Below are positions 46,530 through 60,466 of a stretch of DNA of 64,000 bases, piece after piece. Positions within the stretch are counted from its first letter, which is position 1; the number at the start of each line of letters is the position of its first letter. The DNA is from Siphonodentalium dalli (lineage: Eukaryota > Mollusca > Scaphopoda > Gadilida > Siphonodentaliidae): positions 107,970,278 to 108,034,277 of the forward strand of contig CP136069.1 of NCBI GenBank assembly GCA_032622095.1, given 5' to 3'. The notes below the pieces were generated by a model. That model saw only the letters and a program-made list of their open reading frames with translations. It ran no database searches and was not told the origin of the DNA. The position numbers and the translations under genes are program-made.

Positions 46530-48160
46530 GATCATGCACACTGTGAATATCTACTCTGTTCTCTATCCTTTAGTCAAGAGAATAGAGATTCGTAACATGA
46601 CATCCTGCTGTATATATATACTTTTAGCATTAACAATTTAGTAGTAATTCCATAGTTTTTTCATGAATCATTTTTTATGGTAAATAAAGAGCGTCTATAC
46701 AGACCTGTGGAACTATAAATGGAAAATTCCATGCAAATCTGCAGTGCAAAAATTATAAATACGCGAAGCAATCATAACATTTAACTGACAATTAAATGTG
46801 TGCATGGGCTGATTTTGTATATACTCTACATTAATTTTGTTTTCTGTAACTACTAATTATAAATGGGCTGCATTGATTATTTCGATAAGTTGAACATAGC
46901 CTAATTATGTTGACAGTGTCAAATTTCACGATTGCATCATCAAGGTCAAGGTAACACGATGCGATTTACTTGTAGTACCTATATTTCGTCATCTTTTTTT
47001 GAATCATCTTTTTTCAAAAAGATGTCTTGCTAACTTTTATTTAGTTTGATATCTCAAATGTGCGTACTTTTATCGATATTAATAGCCAGTCCATCGTTTT
47101 AAAATGACTTGACAATATTATGTCATATATGACGGGCATGATCGTCGCATCGAAATGTGCAGGGATCTATCGATCATAACTGGGTCAAGTACGAACATTA
47201 GGTGCATATGAGGTTCTCGGAGGGGTAAACATTTTTGTCAGCGCTGATAATTTTGTTCTTGTGTGATTACTAATGTTCACATTCACTGCGCATTATCACT
47301 TAGATAGCCTCCAGTAATTTCGCCAAATTGTGATGTGAAAAATTAAAGAATTGACTGCGTAAAACTTATGTTATGTTTTATTTGAATTGCTTGTGGCGGC
47401 GAGGCGAACACGTGTAAGACACGTCATTTTCTAAAATAATGATTTAGCGCATTTCGTTATCTGCATTTTAAGAATTACCTTGTCAATTTTACACTGAGTA
47501 TGATTGATAAAAAAATACAATGGGAGAAATTATATTTATTGGTCGTAGTTTTGAGAACAAAATTATTCTTGAATGATGAATCGAAATCCTTGTTTACTAG
47601 ACACTGATGGCGCCAAAAAAATAAGCGCAAATCAGGTGGGGGGAAATCAGCCAAACAATATAGTTCTCAAATATTGTCTAAAGAAAGCTACTTGCTATTG
47701 AAAATCAACTATTTGAAGCCAATGTGTAGTAATTATCGTAATCTTATGGCATTTATTTCACATGTTGGTAATTTATTTGATTTTTATCAAATATATATTT
47801 GAATTTTTTCTCACGTTCACTTTGGGACCAGTCTATTGCTAGTGTCTAGGGATACTACCTTTATAACACTATTCCTTTTTATGTTTCCTTCAGAGCGCTT
47901 CTAGGAGATATGTGCTGTATGAATAATATGCAAAAATAATTCAATGGACAATTTAATAACTTTGAATCAAAACTTGAAACGTGTCGCATTTTAATTCTTT
48001 TAGACAAGCTTCCACCCCAATAAAAATGTGCTTACGAAGGAAACTGTGGACGAATCCAAAAGTAATGACAACACATTGAACCGGAAACAGAAACAAATAT
48101 ATAAACAAAACAACTTGCTCGAATCGTCGATTATCAAAACAGACATAATTGTTCTTGAAA
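46530..48160. other. Intronic stretch, no gene
   Basis: AT-rich DNA without supported coding. One ATAAAGAGCG motif at 46684 matches those in element C. Confidence 0.5.
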
Positions 48161-48444
48161 TAAATGGGTAAATTATCGGAAAGTTATCGGCAATATGCTA
48201 CGTACATTACTTTCGGAAAGTTATCGGGAATTTTTCGGGAAATCAGCGTGTTATCGGAATATTTGGATGCGGTATTGGGATATTTTCAAGAAATGGCGAC
48301 CGCTCTATCGGGGTCTATCGGGAAATTTAGAAGGGATAGTATTTGAGTTATCGGGATCCTATCCTATCAGGGAATATGTATATTCTATTTGAAAATGTTA
48401 TATTCCCGGCAAAGATACATTACACACTGAACTACATGGTAGAA

Positions 48445-49450
48445 TCAACTCATAGGAGGCAGCGAGGAATGAGATACAGTGTATTTCAGTTAAGAGCGAT
48501 TCTTTTGAACCTGCTGGGTAGCAGCAAATTTATCCCATGGTTGTGAGTTTTGTAACATACTGTCTGCATGAAAGGTGCAAACCAAAATGTGGCGAACTGG
48601 TTGGAAAAGACACTGGTAAACTAAGTTCATCGCGAGCTTTATAAGATTAGAAATGAAGGTAGAATTGCGGAATTACTAAATATACGCAATAGGTACAAAT
48701 ACCAACCTAAAACAGACTAATTATTCTAATAAAATAGAGTTAACATTTGGCTGAAGTGAAGTAATATCCATCCAAAAAATTTACAAGGCCCATCCTTAGG
48801 AAAAAGAAATGCGGAGATTGACACTAAACAAAAGTAATGAACCATGGCATAATGCTCCAGGCCAGATTGGCATACATATTTGGGAAAAGACACGAAACCA
48901 GCATAGTAGGATTTCAGAACTCCCTAAGATGTTTTCAGGCATCGAAACAATCGAGAAGAAAACGTCCGGAGAGCCGAGAGTTGTAAACCACGTCCACAGC
49001 CTGGCGATCCAATCGAGTGTATTCAGTTACCCTAAGTGTAGCGCTGAAAGGGACACTTGGCAGCCTGGTTGTAAAATAGAAGCGCGACAGGCAGAGCAAG
49101 AACCAGCCCAAAGGCAGACTCTATCGTAGAGGAAGAAGAGTTTCACTAATGTACCCACATCCAAATCAAACATTCCAGTTAACGAATATAAGGGTGAAAT
49201 TACTTATGTTAATGATATTAGAAAATATGCTCGGGCCTGTCATAATGCATATTTGAGCACAGAAAGGAGATTTCAACCGGAATGATTTGTTTTAAACAAG
49301 CATTGTTTGGAAGGTGGGAGCCCATCGAGATGAAACAACTTCAAACGCCCGGAAAAGGACGACAGGCTGTGGATGATGAAGGACTAAAAAACAATGAGCA
49401 TATGTTGATAACAAGAAGATTTTGTCTTCTTTTTATTCACTGATTGTCCT
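48445..49450. other. Intronic stretch with one weak ORF
   Basis: A 106-codon frame at 48809-49129 has no recognisable domain. I see no splice or repeat structure that would support it. Confidence 0.4.
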
Positions 49451-49453
49451 TAA

Positions 49454-50594
49454 CTCTTTCGCCACCAAATTTACAGAGGTCAAATTGTCCAGGACACCGG
49501 GTTTGCAGCAGTTTATATGGAAATTTATTGTCTCACATACTAGTATTTATAGATGAGGTAGGTATGGATACCCATATATTGTCATGACCAGTGACAACTG
49601 CCCATAAATTTGAACTAACTGCTGATGGATGATGTCATATAAGTGTGATTATATCACCATGGTAACGCATGCCATATGTACCAGGTGCGTAAATACATTT
49701 GAACTCAATATTTACTGTTACAGTTAACGTTATTTGCAATATTTCACCACATAAGTATATTGACCAAACTCACATTCAAATAGTTTGCACTATATCCATC
49801 ACTTGTCGTAGATTTTGCATATGTGGTGATTAAGAATGAAATTTGAAGGCGTACAATGAGCATAATGATGAGAACAGACCAAGTGTATGCCCAAGAAGGC
49901 GTTATTTAACCGAGATGGACCCATTTTCCCGGATTTAGGCCCACATGAATTCAACTGTAATAATGCTAAGCAATTATGAATAAATTTCCAAACACAACTG
50001 CCAATGATCTCTCTGCATTCCCAACATGTTTATGCATGTCAATATCATGCTTACAACATGCACTCGCAGCTATTATTATTGAAGTCGCACTATTGCACGG
50101 AGCGGTAAAATTCGTAACATTACGTCGAAAATAGGAGACACTGGACAGTTACCACAGAAAACATCGTTAGAAAGGGCAACAATCTTCTTTATTTCATAAA
50201 CATGTGTTATCACAATGTGTTTGTCATAAACAATAACAAACTTAATCAATCGGTACATGTGTATCTGATTAAAAAAAAAACACACCTGTTGGCAGTTTCG
50301 TCAGCATTGTTGTGGAAAACCCAGGGAAATCCCACAATAGTAATTGTGACGTCACACGTCAACTGTATATATTTAGTTCGGAAACATCTAATTGTGGCCG
50401 TATTTGTCAGGTCTACGTGTTCAAAAGTAAATTAGTATTGATACAGAATATCACCTAAATGATATCTAAGTCGCCATTCAAAAAATCATTAGTATATCCC
50501 CGCAAACGTGATATTATTGCATGTTATTCCCGGGCAGTGGTGTTGAACATAAATTACGCCGTGCCCGCTAAAGCGGGCTGCGGTGTTTAAAGAG
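49454..50594. mobile_element. Candidate TTAA-flanked MITE
   Basis: TTAA at 49450-49453 is followed by CTCTTTCGCCACC; TTAA at 50595-50598 is preceded, read in reverse, by CTCTTTAAACACCGC. TTAA flanks with short inverted ends would suit piggyBac or Kolobok derivatives. The shared end is only about six bases, so this is weak. A GCCCGCTAAAGCGGGC palindrome lies near the right end. No transposase. Confidence 0.3.
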
Positions 50595-50599
50595 TTAAC

Positions 50600-51522
50600 A
50601 GACGAAGGGCCCAGGTCCATGTGCTGCTAGTGTTTTCAGCGCATCGTAGCCACCAATAAGGAGGCAGACACTCTTTTGACATCAGGGTCGAGTGGAGCCA
50701 TGGCAGTGATGTGGACGGAAGAGCGAAAATTACTGAAGACCGGTCATTATGTGTATGGTCTGACGGTTGTCTACCGCTCATACAGCAAGGATCCGGACCC
50801 TAGTTCCTCCCCGGGGGCAGAGACTCTTCGGTCACCAACGATTGTTGCCTCATGTGTGCTGTTAAACGGATTGCCCGTCTGTTTGAGTTATTCAAGGCAG
50901 CCCATCGATTGTGGGTTTGATCAGAGTTTTTTTAAGGAGTTATGGCCCTTCTTCGACTTAGAATTCATGCATGCCGCAATTACTCAAAACAAATTTATCT
51001 GATTGAAACCAAATTTTGAATGCGAGTTTCTCAGCCCAAAATACAGATAGAATTAATAATTTGGGTTTGATTTGATTTTTTTTTTAACAGAATTATGGCC
51101 CTTTTTAAAAAAGATAGGATTTTAGCGTCCAAGCTGAAAATAGCTAATCACTATTGCCAAGGTATGGGTTAAACATCTGCCGATGGTGATCGGCCTCTCG
51201 TTTCTGAAATTCGTTTAAAGATATGGCCGCAGCAGCCATCTTGGATTTCAAATTTTAATCCATCGCTGCAGCCCGCATTTATTTGAGAATTGTTTGAAAA
51301 TTTACAGGCTTGTTTATGATCACCTCAAGATAAGAGCTATCAATTTTGAACGATTTTCGATGAAAGACATGGCCAGCAGCCATCTTGGATTTTAATCTTT
51401 GCATGACTAAATCCTTTGGCACATCCAACAGACCACATACCTTATACGATCATCACCAAACTTTGTATGGATCTTCGGGGTGACTCTAGATGAGAGCCAT
51501 AAAAATTTTCTAAATTTTATTT
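50600..51522. repeat. Degraded repeats, reverse orientation
   Basis: Phrases such as GAGTTATGGCCCTTCTTCGAC (shortened in other copies) recur near 50938 and 51068, and from about 51180 partial reverse units of the tandem-array family appear (CAGCCATCTTGGATTT). A 108-codon frame at 50676-51002 is not supported by any domain. Confidence 0.45.
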
Positions 51523-52920
51523 TTAGCTCAACTTTACTTTGTAAAGTTTGAGCTATTGCCATGGCTTGGTATCCGTCATCGTGTGTGTGTGCGTGATTCA
51601 TCAACAATTTCCTTTAGCATGGGCTACAGGTCGTACCTTTGGTCGGATCATTATGAAATTTGTCATGGGCATTGACATTGACATGTAGATGGGAACGATT
51701 AATTTTGGGGTCATTCGGCAAAAAAATATGGCCGCCAGTGGCCATCTTGGATTTCAAAATTCAATCCATCAGCACGGGCTACAGGCAGGAGTGTTAGTCT
51801 GATCATCATAAAATATTTCGTTGAAGTTAATATTGATATGTAAATGGTAACGAGTAATTTTGGGGTCGTTCGGCAAAAAAAACATGGCCGCCAGCAGCGA
51901 TCTTGGATTTTACTCTCTGCATGACTAAATCCTTTGGCATGGGCTACAGGTCGTACCTTTGGTCGGATCATTATGAAATTTTTTACTGATGTTGATAGTG
52001 ACATGGAGTGTTCGTCTGATCATCACGAAATTTGTAATGGATGTTAATATTGAGATGTAGATGGGAAAGAGTCATTTTGGGGTCATTTGGTCGAATAACA
52101 TGGCCGCCAGCAGCCATCTTGGATTTTACTCTTTGCATGACTAAATCATTTGGCACGGGCTACAGGTCGTACCTTTAATCGGATCATCATGAAATTTGTT
52201 ACTGATGTTGATAATGACATGGAGATGGGAATGAGTCATTTTGGGGTCATTCGTCCAAAAAACATGGCCACCAGCAGCCATCTTGGATTTTACTCTTTGC
52301 ATGACTAAATCTTTTGGCACAGGCTACAGGTCGTACCTTTGGTCAGATCATTATGAATTTTGTCATGGCTGTTGACATTGATATATAGATGGGAATGAGT
52401 CATTTTGGGCTTATTCGGCAAAAAAAACATGGCTGCCAACAGCTATCTTGGGTTTCAAAATTCAATCCATTAGCATGGGCTACAGGCCGTACTGTTTGTT
52501 TGATCATCATGAAATTTGTCATGAATGTTAATATTGAGATGTAGATGGGAACGAGTCATTTTGGGGTCATTCGGCAATAAAACATGGCCACCAGCAGCCA
52601 TTTTGGATTTTACTATTTGCATGACTAAATCCTTTGGCACACCCTACAGTCCACTTCCCTCATCCGATCATCACCAAACTTAATATTAATCTTGATATTG
52701 ATCTACTAGAAGGAAGCTATCAAATGTTTTTGAATTTCATTGGAAAACATAGCCATCAGCAACCATCTTGGATTTTACTTTATATATCTCTTCATGTTGA
52801 TAATCTTGTATTACTTAGACCATTCAACTTTCCACATTCCTAATCGCTCCATTGACTGTAACACATGAAATTATTCCATTTCCAAGTTGAGCTGCAGTGT
52901 CATTGACACTTTCATTAAAC
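51523..52920 (-). mobile_element. Tandem-array element 3 (pearl-like), reverse
   Basis: Read in reverse it has the family head (AGTGTCAATGACACT near 52895-52912), about seven units with CCAAGATGGC, and the tail TAGCTCAAACTTTACAAAG near 51531-51556. A headless partial copy follows at 52921-53180, ending where a piece inverted relative to 43114 begins. Confidence 0.75.
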
Positions 52921-53181
52921 ATTGCTGCCAGCTTGACTGAAACTTTTGGCACACCCTACAGAGACCAAATCCCTCATCCGTTCATCACCAAACTTCATAT
53001 TGATCATCTAGATGGGAGCTATCAAATATTTTTGAATTTCATGGGGAAGATATGGCCACCAGCAGCCATCTTGGATTTTACTTTATATATATCTCTTCAT
53101 GTTGAGATTTAGTATTACTTAGCCATTTAAACTTTCCGCATTCATAATCGCTCTATTGACTGTAACCCATGAAACCATGAA

Positions 53182-54205
53182 CTTTTGTCGAGAAAATATA
53201 TTGCTTGCACAAATTTCCCCGATATGTGACGCCTACCCCAGCACCACCAAAACTATAGATGCAGCACATGTGTTATAATTCCTGTGGCCACTGTAATAAC
53301 ACAACACCATAAAATTTTGCCATGATACATTGCACCATATGAACGAAACATGCTAAAAACAATTGGTGTTTAGTTCTTAAAGATATATAATGGACTTGTT
53401 CGGGTGCGTGAAATTGGTAAGATAATACTCAGGTGCTATGCCAACATGGGGAATGTAGCATTCTCCTAACATCGCCGAAAATTTCAAAGAAATCAACCAT
53501 ACCACTCCATAGAAAACATCATCTGAATTACGCCCAACTATAAATATTTACATCTCGATTCGGGACACAAGTATCGGCGATAATCTAACACAATTGATTT
53601 TGCCACCGAGAGTCATCGCATTTAATTAATATATCAGAATGACGGTGTGTATTGTCAATTTGGATTAATATTCATAAAAAGTAACAACTTTGAGCACGAT
53701 TATTCTAAATTTACATTTGATCATCCTGCCAGAGTGTTTCACGTCACTTTAATATTCCCGGCAAAGATATGTTACACACTGAACTACATGGTATATTCAT
53801 TTTTATTCACAAAGGAGGGATCTATGAGAACATGTATACAATTTATTATTTTTGTATGAAATAGCATAAGTACGTTTTAAATCGTTATGTGACATAGCAC
53901 TTGGTCGGTCACGTGCCCTCTAGCTTCATAATAGCCTGATGGCAGCTATTCGTCCTGTTTTCATCTTTGTGACCAAGATACAGGGAAGTGATATGAGTAA
54001 CAATGAACCTGGACCGTGTTAATGTTAGTTAATCAGTTCAGGAAGAATAACTCTGTCTGCAAGAAAGATAACTCTAGTGTGAGCACAGCAAGTGGAGCTG
54101 GGGACTGGGAGGCCATGTGCAATGGAATGGTGGATGGTCAATGAGTAAAAAGTTGTAATTATTATGCAAGTGAAAGAGGAGAAACCTGGAGATATAATAT
54201 AATGA
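53182..54205. other. Intronic stretch with dispersed repeats
   Basis: It includes the inverted counterpart of 43114-43190 (to about 53260) and a truncated copy of the 44335 repeat at 53748-53960. No gene. Confidence 0.5.
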
Positions 54206-54209
54206 ATAA

Positions 54210-57200
54210 ATTAATGAAAGTGTCAATGACACTGTAGCTCAACTTAGGTAGGGGAATAATTTAATGGTTGACAGTAAATGGAGGAATAGGAAAGGTGCTA
54301 ATTGAAATGTCTAACATGCGCCAAAGGATTTAGTGATGCAAAGAGTAAAATACAAGATGGCTGCTGGTGGCCATTTTTTTTGGCCAATTGACCCCAAAAG
54401 AACTCGTTCCCATCTACGTATAATTGTTAACATCCATGACAAATTTTATGAAGATCTGACCAAAGCTACGACATACAAATTTCATGATGATCAGACGAAC
54501 AGTACGACCTGTAGACCGCGCCAATGGATTGAATTTTGAAATCCAAGATGGCCGCTGGCAGCCATGTTTTTTGGCCGAATGACCCCACAATGATACGTTC
54601 CCATCTACATGTCAATGTCAACATTCATGACAAATTTAATAAATATCAGACCAAAGGTATGACCTGTAGCCCACGCCAAAGGATTTAGTCATGCAAAAAG
54701 TAAAATGCTGGTGGCAATGTTTTTTGACCGAATGACCCCCAAAACGACTCGTTCCCATCTACATGTCATTGTTATAATTAATGACAAATTTCATGACCAT
54801 TTGACCAAAGCTACGACCTGTAGCCCGCACCAAAGGATTTAGTCATGCAAAGAGTAAAATCCAAGATGGCTGCTGGCGGCCATGTTTTTTTACCAAATGA
54901 CCCCAAAACGACTCGATCCCATCTACATGTCATTGTTATCATTCATGACAAATTTCATGATGATCAGACGAACAGTACGACCTGTAGCCCGCGCCAATGG
55001 ATTGAATTTTGAAATCCAAGATGGCCGCCAGCAGCCATGTTTTTTGGCCGAATGACCCGACAATGATTCGTTCCGATTTACATGTCAATGTCAACGTTCA
55101 TGACAAATTTTATAAAGATTAGACCAAAGGCAACCTATAGCCCGCGCCAAAGGATTTAGTCATGCAAAGAGTAAAATCCAAGATGGCTGCTGGCGGCTAT
55201 GTTTTTTGGCCGAACGACTCCAAAATCACTCGTTCCCATCTACATGTCAATATTAACATCAATGACAAATTTCATGATGATCAGACGAACAGTACGACCT
55301 GTAGCCCGCGCCAATGGATTGAATCTTGAAATCCAAGATGGCTGCCAGCGGCCATGTTTTTTGGCCGAATGACCCCAAAATTACTCGTTCCCATCTACAT
55401 GTCAATGTCAACATTCATGACAAATTTCATAAAGATCAGACCAAAGGTACGACCTGTAGCCCGGGCCAAAGGATTTAGTCATGCAAAGAGTAAAATCCAA
55501 GATGGCTGCTGGCAGCCATGTTTTTCGGCCGAACAACTCCAAAATCACTCGTTCCCATCTACATGTCATTGTTAACATCCATGACAAATTTCATGATGTT
55601 CCGATCAAAGCTACGACCTGTAGCCCGCGCCAAAGGATTTAGTCATGCAAAGAGTAAAATCCAAGATGGCTGCTGGCGGCCATGTTTATTGGCCGAACGA
55701 CCCCAAAATGACTCGTTCCCATCTACATGTCAATATTAACATCCATGACAAATTTCATGATGATCAGACGAACAGTACGACCTGTAGCCCGCGCCAATGG
55801 ATTGAATTTTGAAATCTAAGATGGCCGCCAGCGGCCATGTTTTTTGGCCGAATGACCCCACAATGATTCGTTCCCATCTACATGTCAATGTCAACATTCA
55901 TGACAAGTTTCATAAAGATTAGACCAAAGGTACAACCTGTAGCCCGCGCCAAAGGATTTAGTCATGCAAAGAGTAAAATCCAAGATGGCTGCTGGCGGCC
56001 ATGTTTTTTGGCCGAACGACACCAAAATCACTTGTTGCCATCTACATGTCTTTATTAACATCAATGACAAATTTCATGATGATCAGGCGAACAGTACGAT
56101 CTGTAGCCCGCGCCAATGGATTGAATCTTGAAATCCAAGATGGCTGCCAGGGGCCATGTTTTTAGGCCGAATGACCCCAAAATGACTCGTTCCCATCTAC
56201 ATGTCAATGTCAACATTCATGACAAATTTCATAAAGATCAGACCAAAGGTACGACCTGTAGCCCGGGCCAAAGGATTTAGTCATGCAAAGAGTAAAATCC
56301 AAGATGGCTGCTGGCGGCCATGTTTTTCGGCCGAACGACCCCAAAATCACTCGTTCCCATCTACATGTCATTGTTAACATCCATGACAAATTTCATGATG
56401 TTCCGATCGAAGCTACGACCTGTAGCCCGCGCCAAAGGATTTAGTCATGCAAAGAGTAAAATCCAAGATGGCTGCTGGTGGCCATGTTTATTGGCCGAAC
56501 AACCCCAAAACGACTCGTTCCCATCTACATGTCAATATTAACATCCATGACAAATTTCATGATGATCAGACGAACAGTACGACCTGTAGCCCGCGCCAAT
56601 GGATTGAATCTTGAAATCCAAGATGGCTGCCAGCGGCCATGTTTTTTGGCAGAATGACCCCAAAATGACTCGTTCCCATCTACATGTCAATGTCAACATT
56701 CATGACAAATTTCATAAAGATCAGACCAAAGGTACGACCTGTAGCCCGGGCCAAAGGATTTAGTCATGCAAAGAGTAAAATCCAAGATGGCTGCTGGCGG
56801 CCATGTTTTTCGGCCGAACGACCCCAAAATCACTCGTTCCCATCTACATGTCATTGTTAACATCCATGACCAATTTCATGATGTTCCGATCGAAGCTACG
56901 ACCTGTAGCCCGCGCCAAAGGATTTAGTCATGCAAAGAGTAAAATCCAAGATGGCTGCTGGTGGCCATGTTTATTGGCCGAACAACCCCAAAATGACTCG
57001 TTCCCATCTACATGTCAATATTAACATCCATGACAAATTTCATGATGATCAGACGAACAGTACGACCTGTAGCCCGCGCCAATGGATTGAATTTTGAAAT
57101 CTAAGATGGCCACCAGCGGCCATGTTTTTTGGCCGAATGACCCCACATTGATTAGTTCCCATCTACATGTCAATGTCAACATTCATGACAAATTTCATAA

Positions 57201-57848
57201 AGATTAGACCAAAGGTACAACCTGTAGCCCGCGCCAAAGGATTTAGTCATGCAAAGAGTAAAATCCAAGATGGCTGCTGGTGGCCATGTTTTTTGGCCGA
57301 ACAACTCCAAAATCACTCGTTCCCATCTACATGACAGTGTTAACATCCATGACAAATTTCATAAACTTCCGACCAAAACAACGACCTGTAGCCCGCGCCA
57401 AAGAATTTAGTCATGCAAAGAGTAAAATCCAAGATGGCTGCTGGCAGCCATGTTTTTTGGCCGAACGACCCCAAAATCACTCGTTCCCATCTACATGTCA
57501 TTATTAACATCAATGACAAATTTCATGATGATCAGATGAACAGTACGACCTGTAGGCCGCGCCAATGGATTGAATCTTGAAATCCAAGATGGCTGCCAGC
57601 GGCCATGTTATTTGGCCGAATGACCCAAAAATGACTCGTTCCCATCTACATGTCAATGTCAACATTCATGACAAATTTCATGAAGATCAGACCAAAGGTA
57701 CAACCTGTAGCCCGCGCCAAAGGAAATTGTTGACGGACACACGGACACACGGACACACGGACACACGGACACACGCACACACGCACACACGGACGACGGA
57801 CGCCAAACCATGGCAATAGCTCAAACTTACAAGTAAGTTGAGCTAACA
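54210..57848 (+). mobile_element. Tandem-array element 4 (pearl-like), 21 units
   Basis: It has the same head (AGTGTCAATGACACT at 54220) and tail (CCATGGCAATAGCTCAAAC) as the other copies, with about 21 units of about 160 bp. Two unit types alternate, one with GGATTTAGTCATGCAAAGAG and one with GGATTGAATTTTGAAATC. In the distal half they form a three-unit higher-order repeat of 483 bp. The array ends in a CACACGGACACACGG microsatellite at 57733-57795. Repeated 73-codon frames within units are periodicity artefacts. Confidence 0.85.
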
Positions 57849-58344
57849 ATATAACAGTAGAATTGATGACCAGAGTTAATAATTTTAACTCTATAAATTT
57901 AGGGGACTGTACCAGGTATGTCACTTGAATATTGCTTTGATAGGTTATCACTGGAGAGATACAAGTCTATAGACAGCAGACACCAGAGACCTATGTGGGA
58001 GTTAATGAACTCTGGTCCACCACTGTCATTTCATTTCTGCAGTAGATTGAGGTGTGAGATCAGATTATAGGAATGTGGACTTTATAAAAATAAACAAACA
58101 ATGCACACAACCCAGATGCTGACAGGCTTCTCTGAGTACAGCTCCATTATTCACTTGTTGATAAACAATTATCCCCAGTGTCAGTTGTCTGTATCCAACT
58201 AGCACTGATCCAAAGATTTTCATGTGAAATGACATCAAGAGGGAATGTTATCATTATATTTCTAATAGAGTTGTCCACCACTCCATCATGTAGCTATTAA
58301 AATGGCTTTGGGCTTACAGGTATATCTATATCTATATTTGCGAA

Positions 58345-58383
<39 letters not shown>

Positions 58384-58469
58384 GTTCTATAGAAATTCAC
58401 AGGGGACCATCTAGGTGATGCCAAAGGGGTCTACTAGGAGTAGCTTTTTACGAGAAAGATAATGGTCGG

Positions 58470-60130
58470 GGTTATAATTGTCTAAAGTGACGCCGTTGTT
58501 GTCAGGGACAGAAAAAGGGGGAGGGGCAGAACAAAAATTGTCGCCGATTGCCATCAAACTTATATATAATCATCCCCATAATATGAGGAATCTAATGTCG
58601 TGGTTTAATTATGGAAAAAGTCACGCCGTTCGCGTCAGGGGTGCCCGGAAAGGGGGGGGGGGGGCAGATTTTTCTCTCTCGCCGATTGCCACGAAACTTA
58701 CATATAATCATCACCATGATATGAAGAATCCAACGGTGTGGTTTAAATATGTCAAATGTGGCGTCGTTTGAGTCAGGGGTGAACGGAAGGGGAGAGGGGC
58801 ACCAAAATTGATAAAACTAATTTTAGCGCCAATTTCCACCAAATTGATATATATTCTTCTTCATGATACAAGGAATCTAATTGTGCGATTTAACAACGCC
58901 AAACTGTTGTTTTTGGATGAGAGATTGGGAGGGGTGGGCACTAAATTTGATAATAAGTCGCCGATTGCCACCACACTTATACAAAATCATCCCCACGGTA
59001 TGAGGAGTCTAATGTTGTGGCTTTTATCTGTCAAATGTGGCCTCATTCGAGTCAGGGTTGCATTGAAAGGGACAGGGGCACCAAATTAAATGATGCACAA
59101 TTGTTTTAGCGCCAATTTCCACCAAAATTGATACACGTTCTTATCCATGATACGAGGAATCTAATCGTGATTTAAAGACGCCATAGTGGTGCTGTTTGGG
59201 TGAGAGATGGAGAGGGGAGGGATTGGCACCAAATTTGATAAAAAAAATTGTTTAGTCGCCGATTATTACCTAACTTATAAACAATCTTCTCCATGATATC
59301 AGAAGTGTAATCGTGTGGTTTAAGGATGTCACAAGTGGGGCCATTCGAGTCAGTGGTGTATAGAGATGAGAGGGACACAAAAAATTATATCTATATGTTT
59401 AGTGCCGATTTCCACCAGATTGAAACATATTCTTCTCCGTCATACGAGGAATCTTATCGTGTGGTTTAGATATACCAAATTGGTGCCCTATGGGTGAGAG
59501 ATATGGGGACCTTAAATTTGATACGAATTTGTATACTCGCCAATTTTCACCAATTTCATATATATGCATCTCTAATCTCTATTGAGTCTTAGTGTGTGTA
59601 GCTTGAGTCCGAAATAGGGACGGGAGGGTCACCAAAACTGATACAAAATATTTTTAGTACCAATTACCATCAAATTCAGGCACGTTCTTCTCAAATGATA
59701 CAAGAAATAAAATCGTGCTGTCTGTCTGTCTTTTGTCTGTCTGTGTGCGTTCTACATGTATATATAACTTCACGCGGTACAATCGAGATGGCACCAAGGC
59801 GTTCTAAGAGGGGTAACTTTATACAAGGAAGATAATGGTGCGGGTTAAAATTTTCTAAAATGACGCTGTTGGTGGGAGGGGAAATTAAAAAAATATGGTG
59901 AAATAGTTTTGTCGCTGATTTCCACCAAACGAATACATAATCACCTTCGCAATATGGTATTGTTCGAGTCAGCGTTGCATCAACAATTGATTTAATAAAC
60001 CAAATTCCACCAAATTCATACACGTTTTTCTCTAATGATATACCATGAATTAAATCACATTTGGTGTCGTTTGCGTCACGGATGGCGAGCGGATATGCAC
60101 TATCATTGATAAGATTGCTATTCGCCGATA
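58470..60130 (+). repeat. Tandem array of about 140-bp units
   Basis: About eleven diverged units marked by CGCCGATTGCCACCAAACTT, ATGATATGAGGAATCTAAT and GAGTCAGGGGTG with G-rich patches (a GGGGGGGGGGGG run near 58660). It fills most of the candidate Helitron. Confidence 0.7.
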
Positions 60131-60466
60131 TCCACATATAAGTTATATACAGTCACCAGGCCATCTCCATATCATTTTAAGTAGTTGGGCGTTCACATTT
60201 CACAACCCCGACATATGGTGACCCACATAAGTCACTTGAACAATTATATTTTCTTAACAGTCATATTTATATGGGAATGGCAATCAAGGCATTCACACAA
60301 TGAGCTAGCAAAAAGAGATAACTAGAAGAAGCATTAAACGTATATTTATCATTCTATTGAAGAGATACATATATTCGTGCAAACTGAGAGACCTCGAACG
60401 TCAGAGGATTGCAAATATATAATAAAAAAAATTAGTCTGTTCCATTCAATACAGTTTCCACAAAAA

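Larger units (their letters stand above)
44637..48349. mobile_element. Candidate element bounded by TATCGGG clusters
   Basis: Dense clusters of ATCGGGA/TCCCGAT words occur at 44645-44880 and 48163-48365. The outermost words are CTCAAAACTACTATC on the left and, reversed, CTCAAATACTATCCC on the right, a possible 3.7-kb inverted-end element. Between them are a satellite (45180-45790), a 29-G tract and gene-free DNA. No target duplication was found, so the boundaries are provisional. Confidence 0.35.

Noticed and set aside
48809-49129. 106-codon frame as a gene
   Set aside because: No recognisable domain, and neither flank has promoter or splice evidence.
50676-51002. 108-codon frame as a host gene
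   Set aside because: The 3' half overlaps a degraded dispersed repeat and no domain or splice signal supports it.
41565-53180. Forward and reverse tandem-array elements as one large inverted repeat
   Set aside because: The copies have their own heads and tails, so they are independent insertions that happen to face each other.
43105-53255. A single 10-kb element bounded by inverted copies of a GGTGCTGGGG-type end
   Set aside because: The two copies adjoin the array elements at different unit positions and no target duplication is visible, so they are more likely separate dispersed repeats.
55354-57507. Repeated 73-75-codon frames with near-identical peptides
   Set aside because: They are the same 160-bp repeat unit read over and over, inside a tandem array with no start context or domain.
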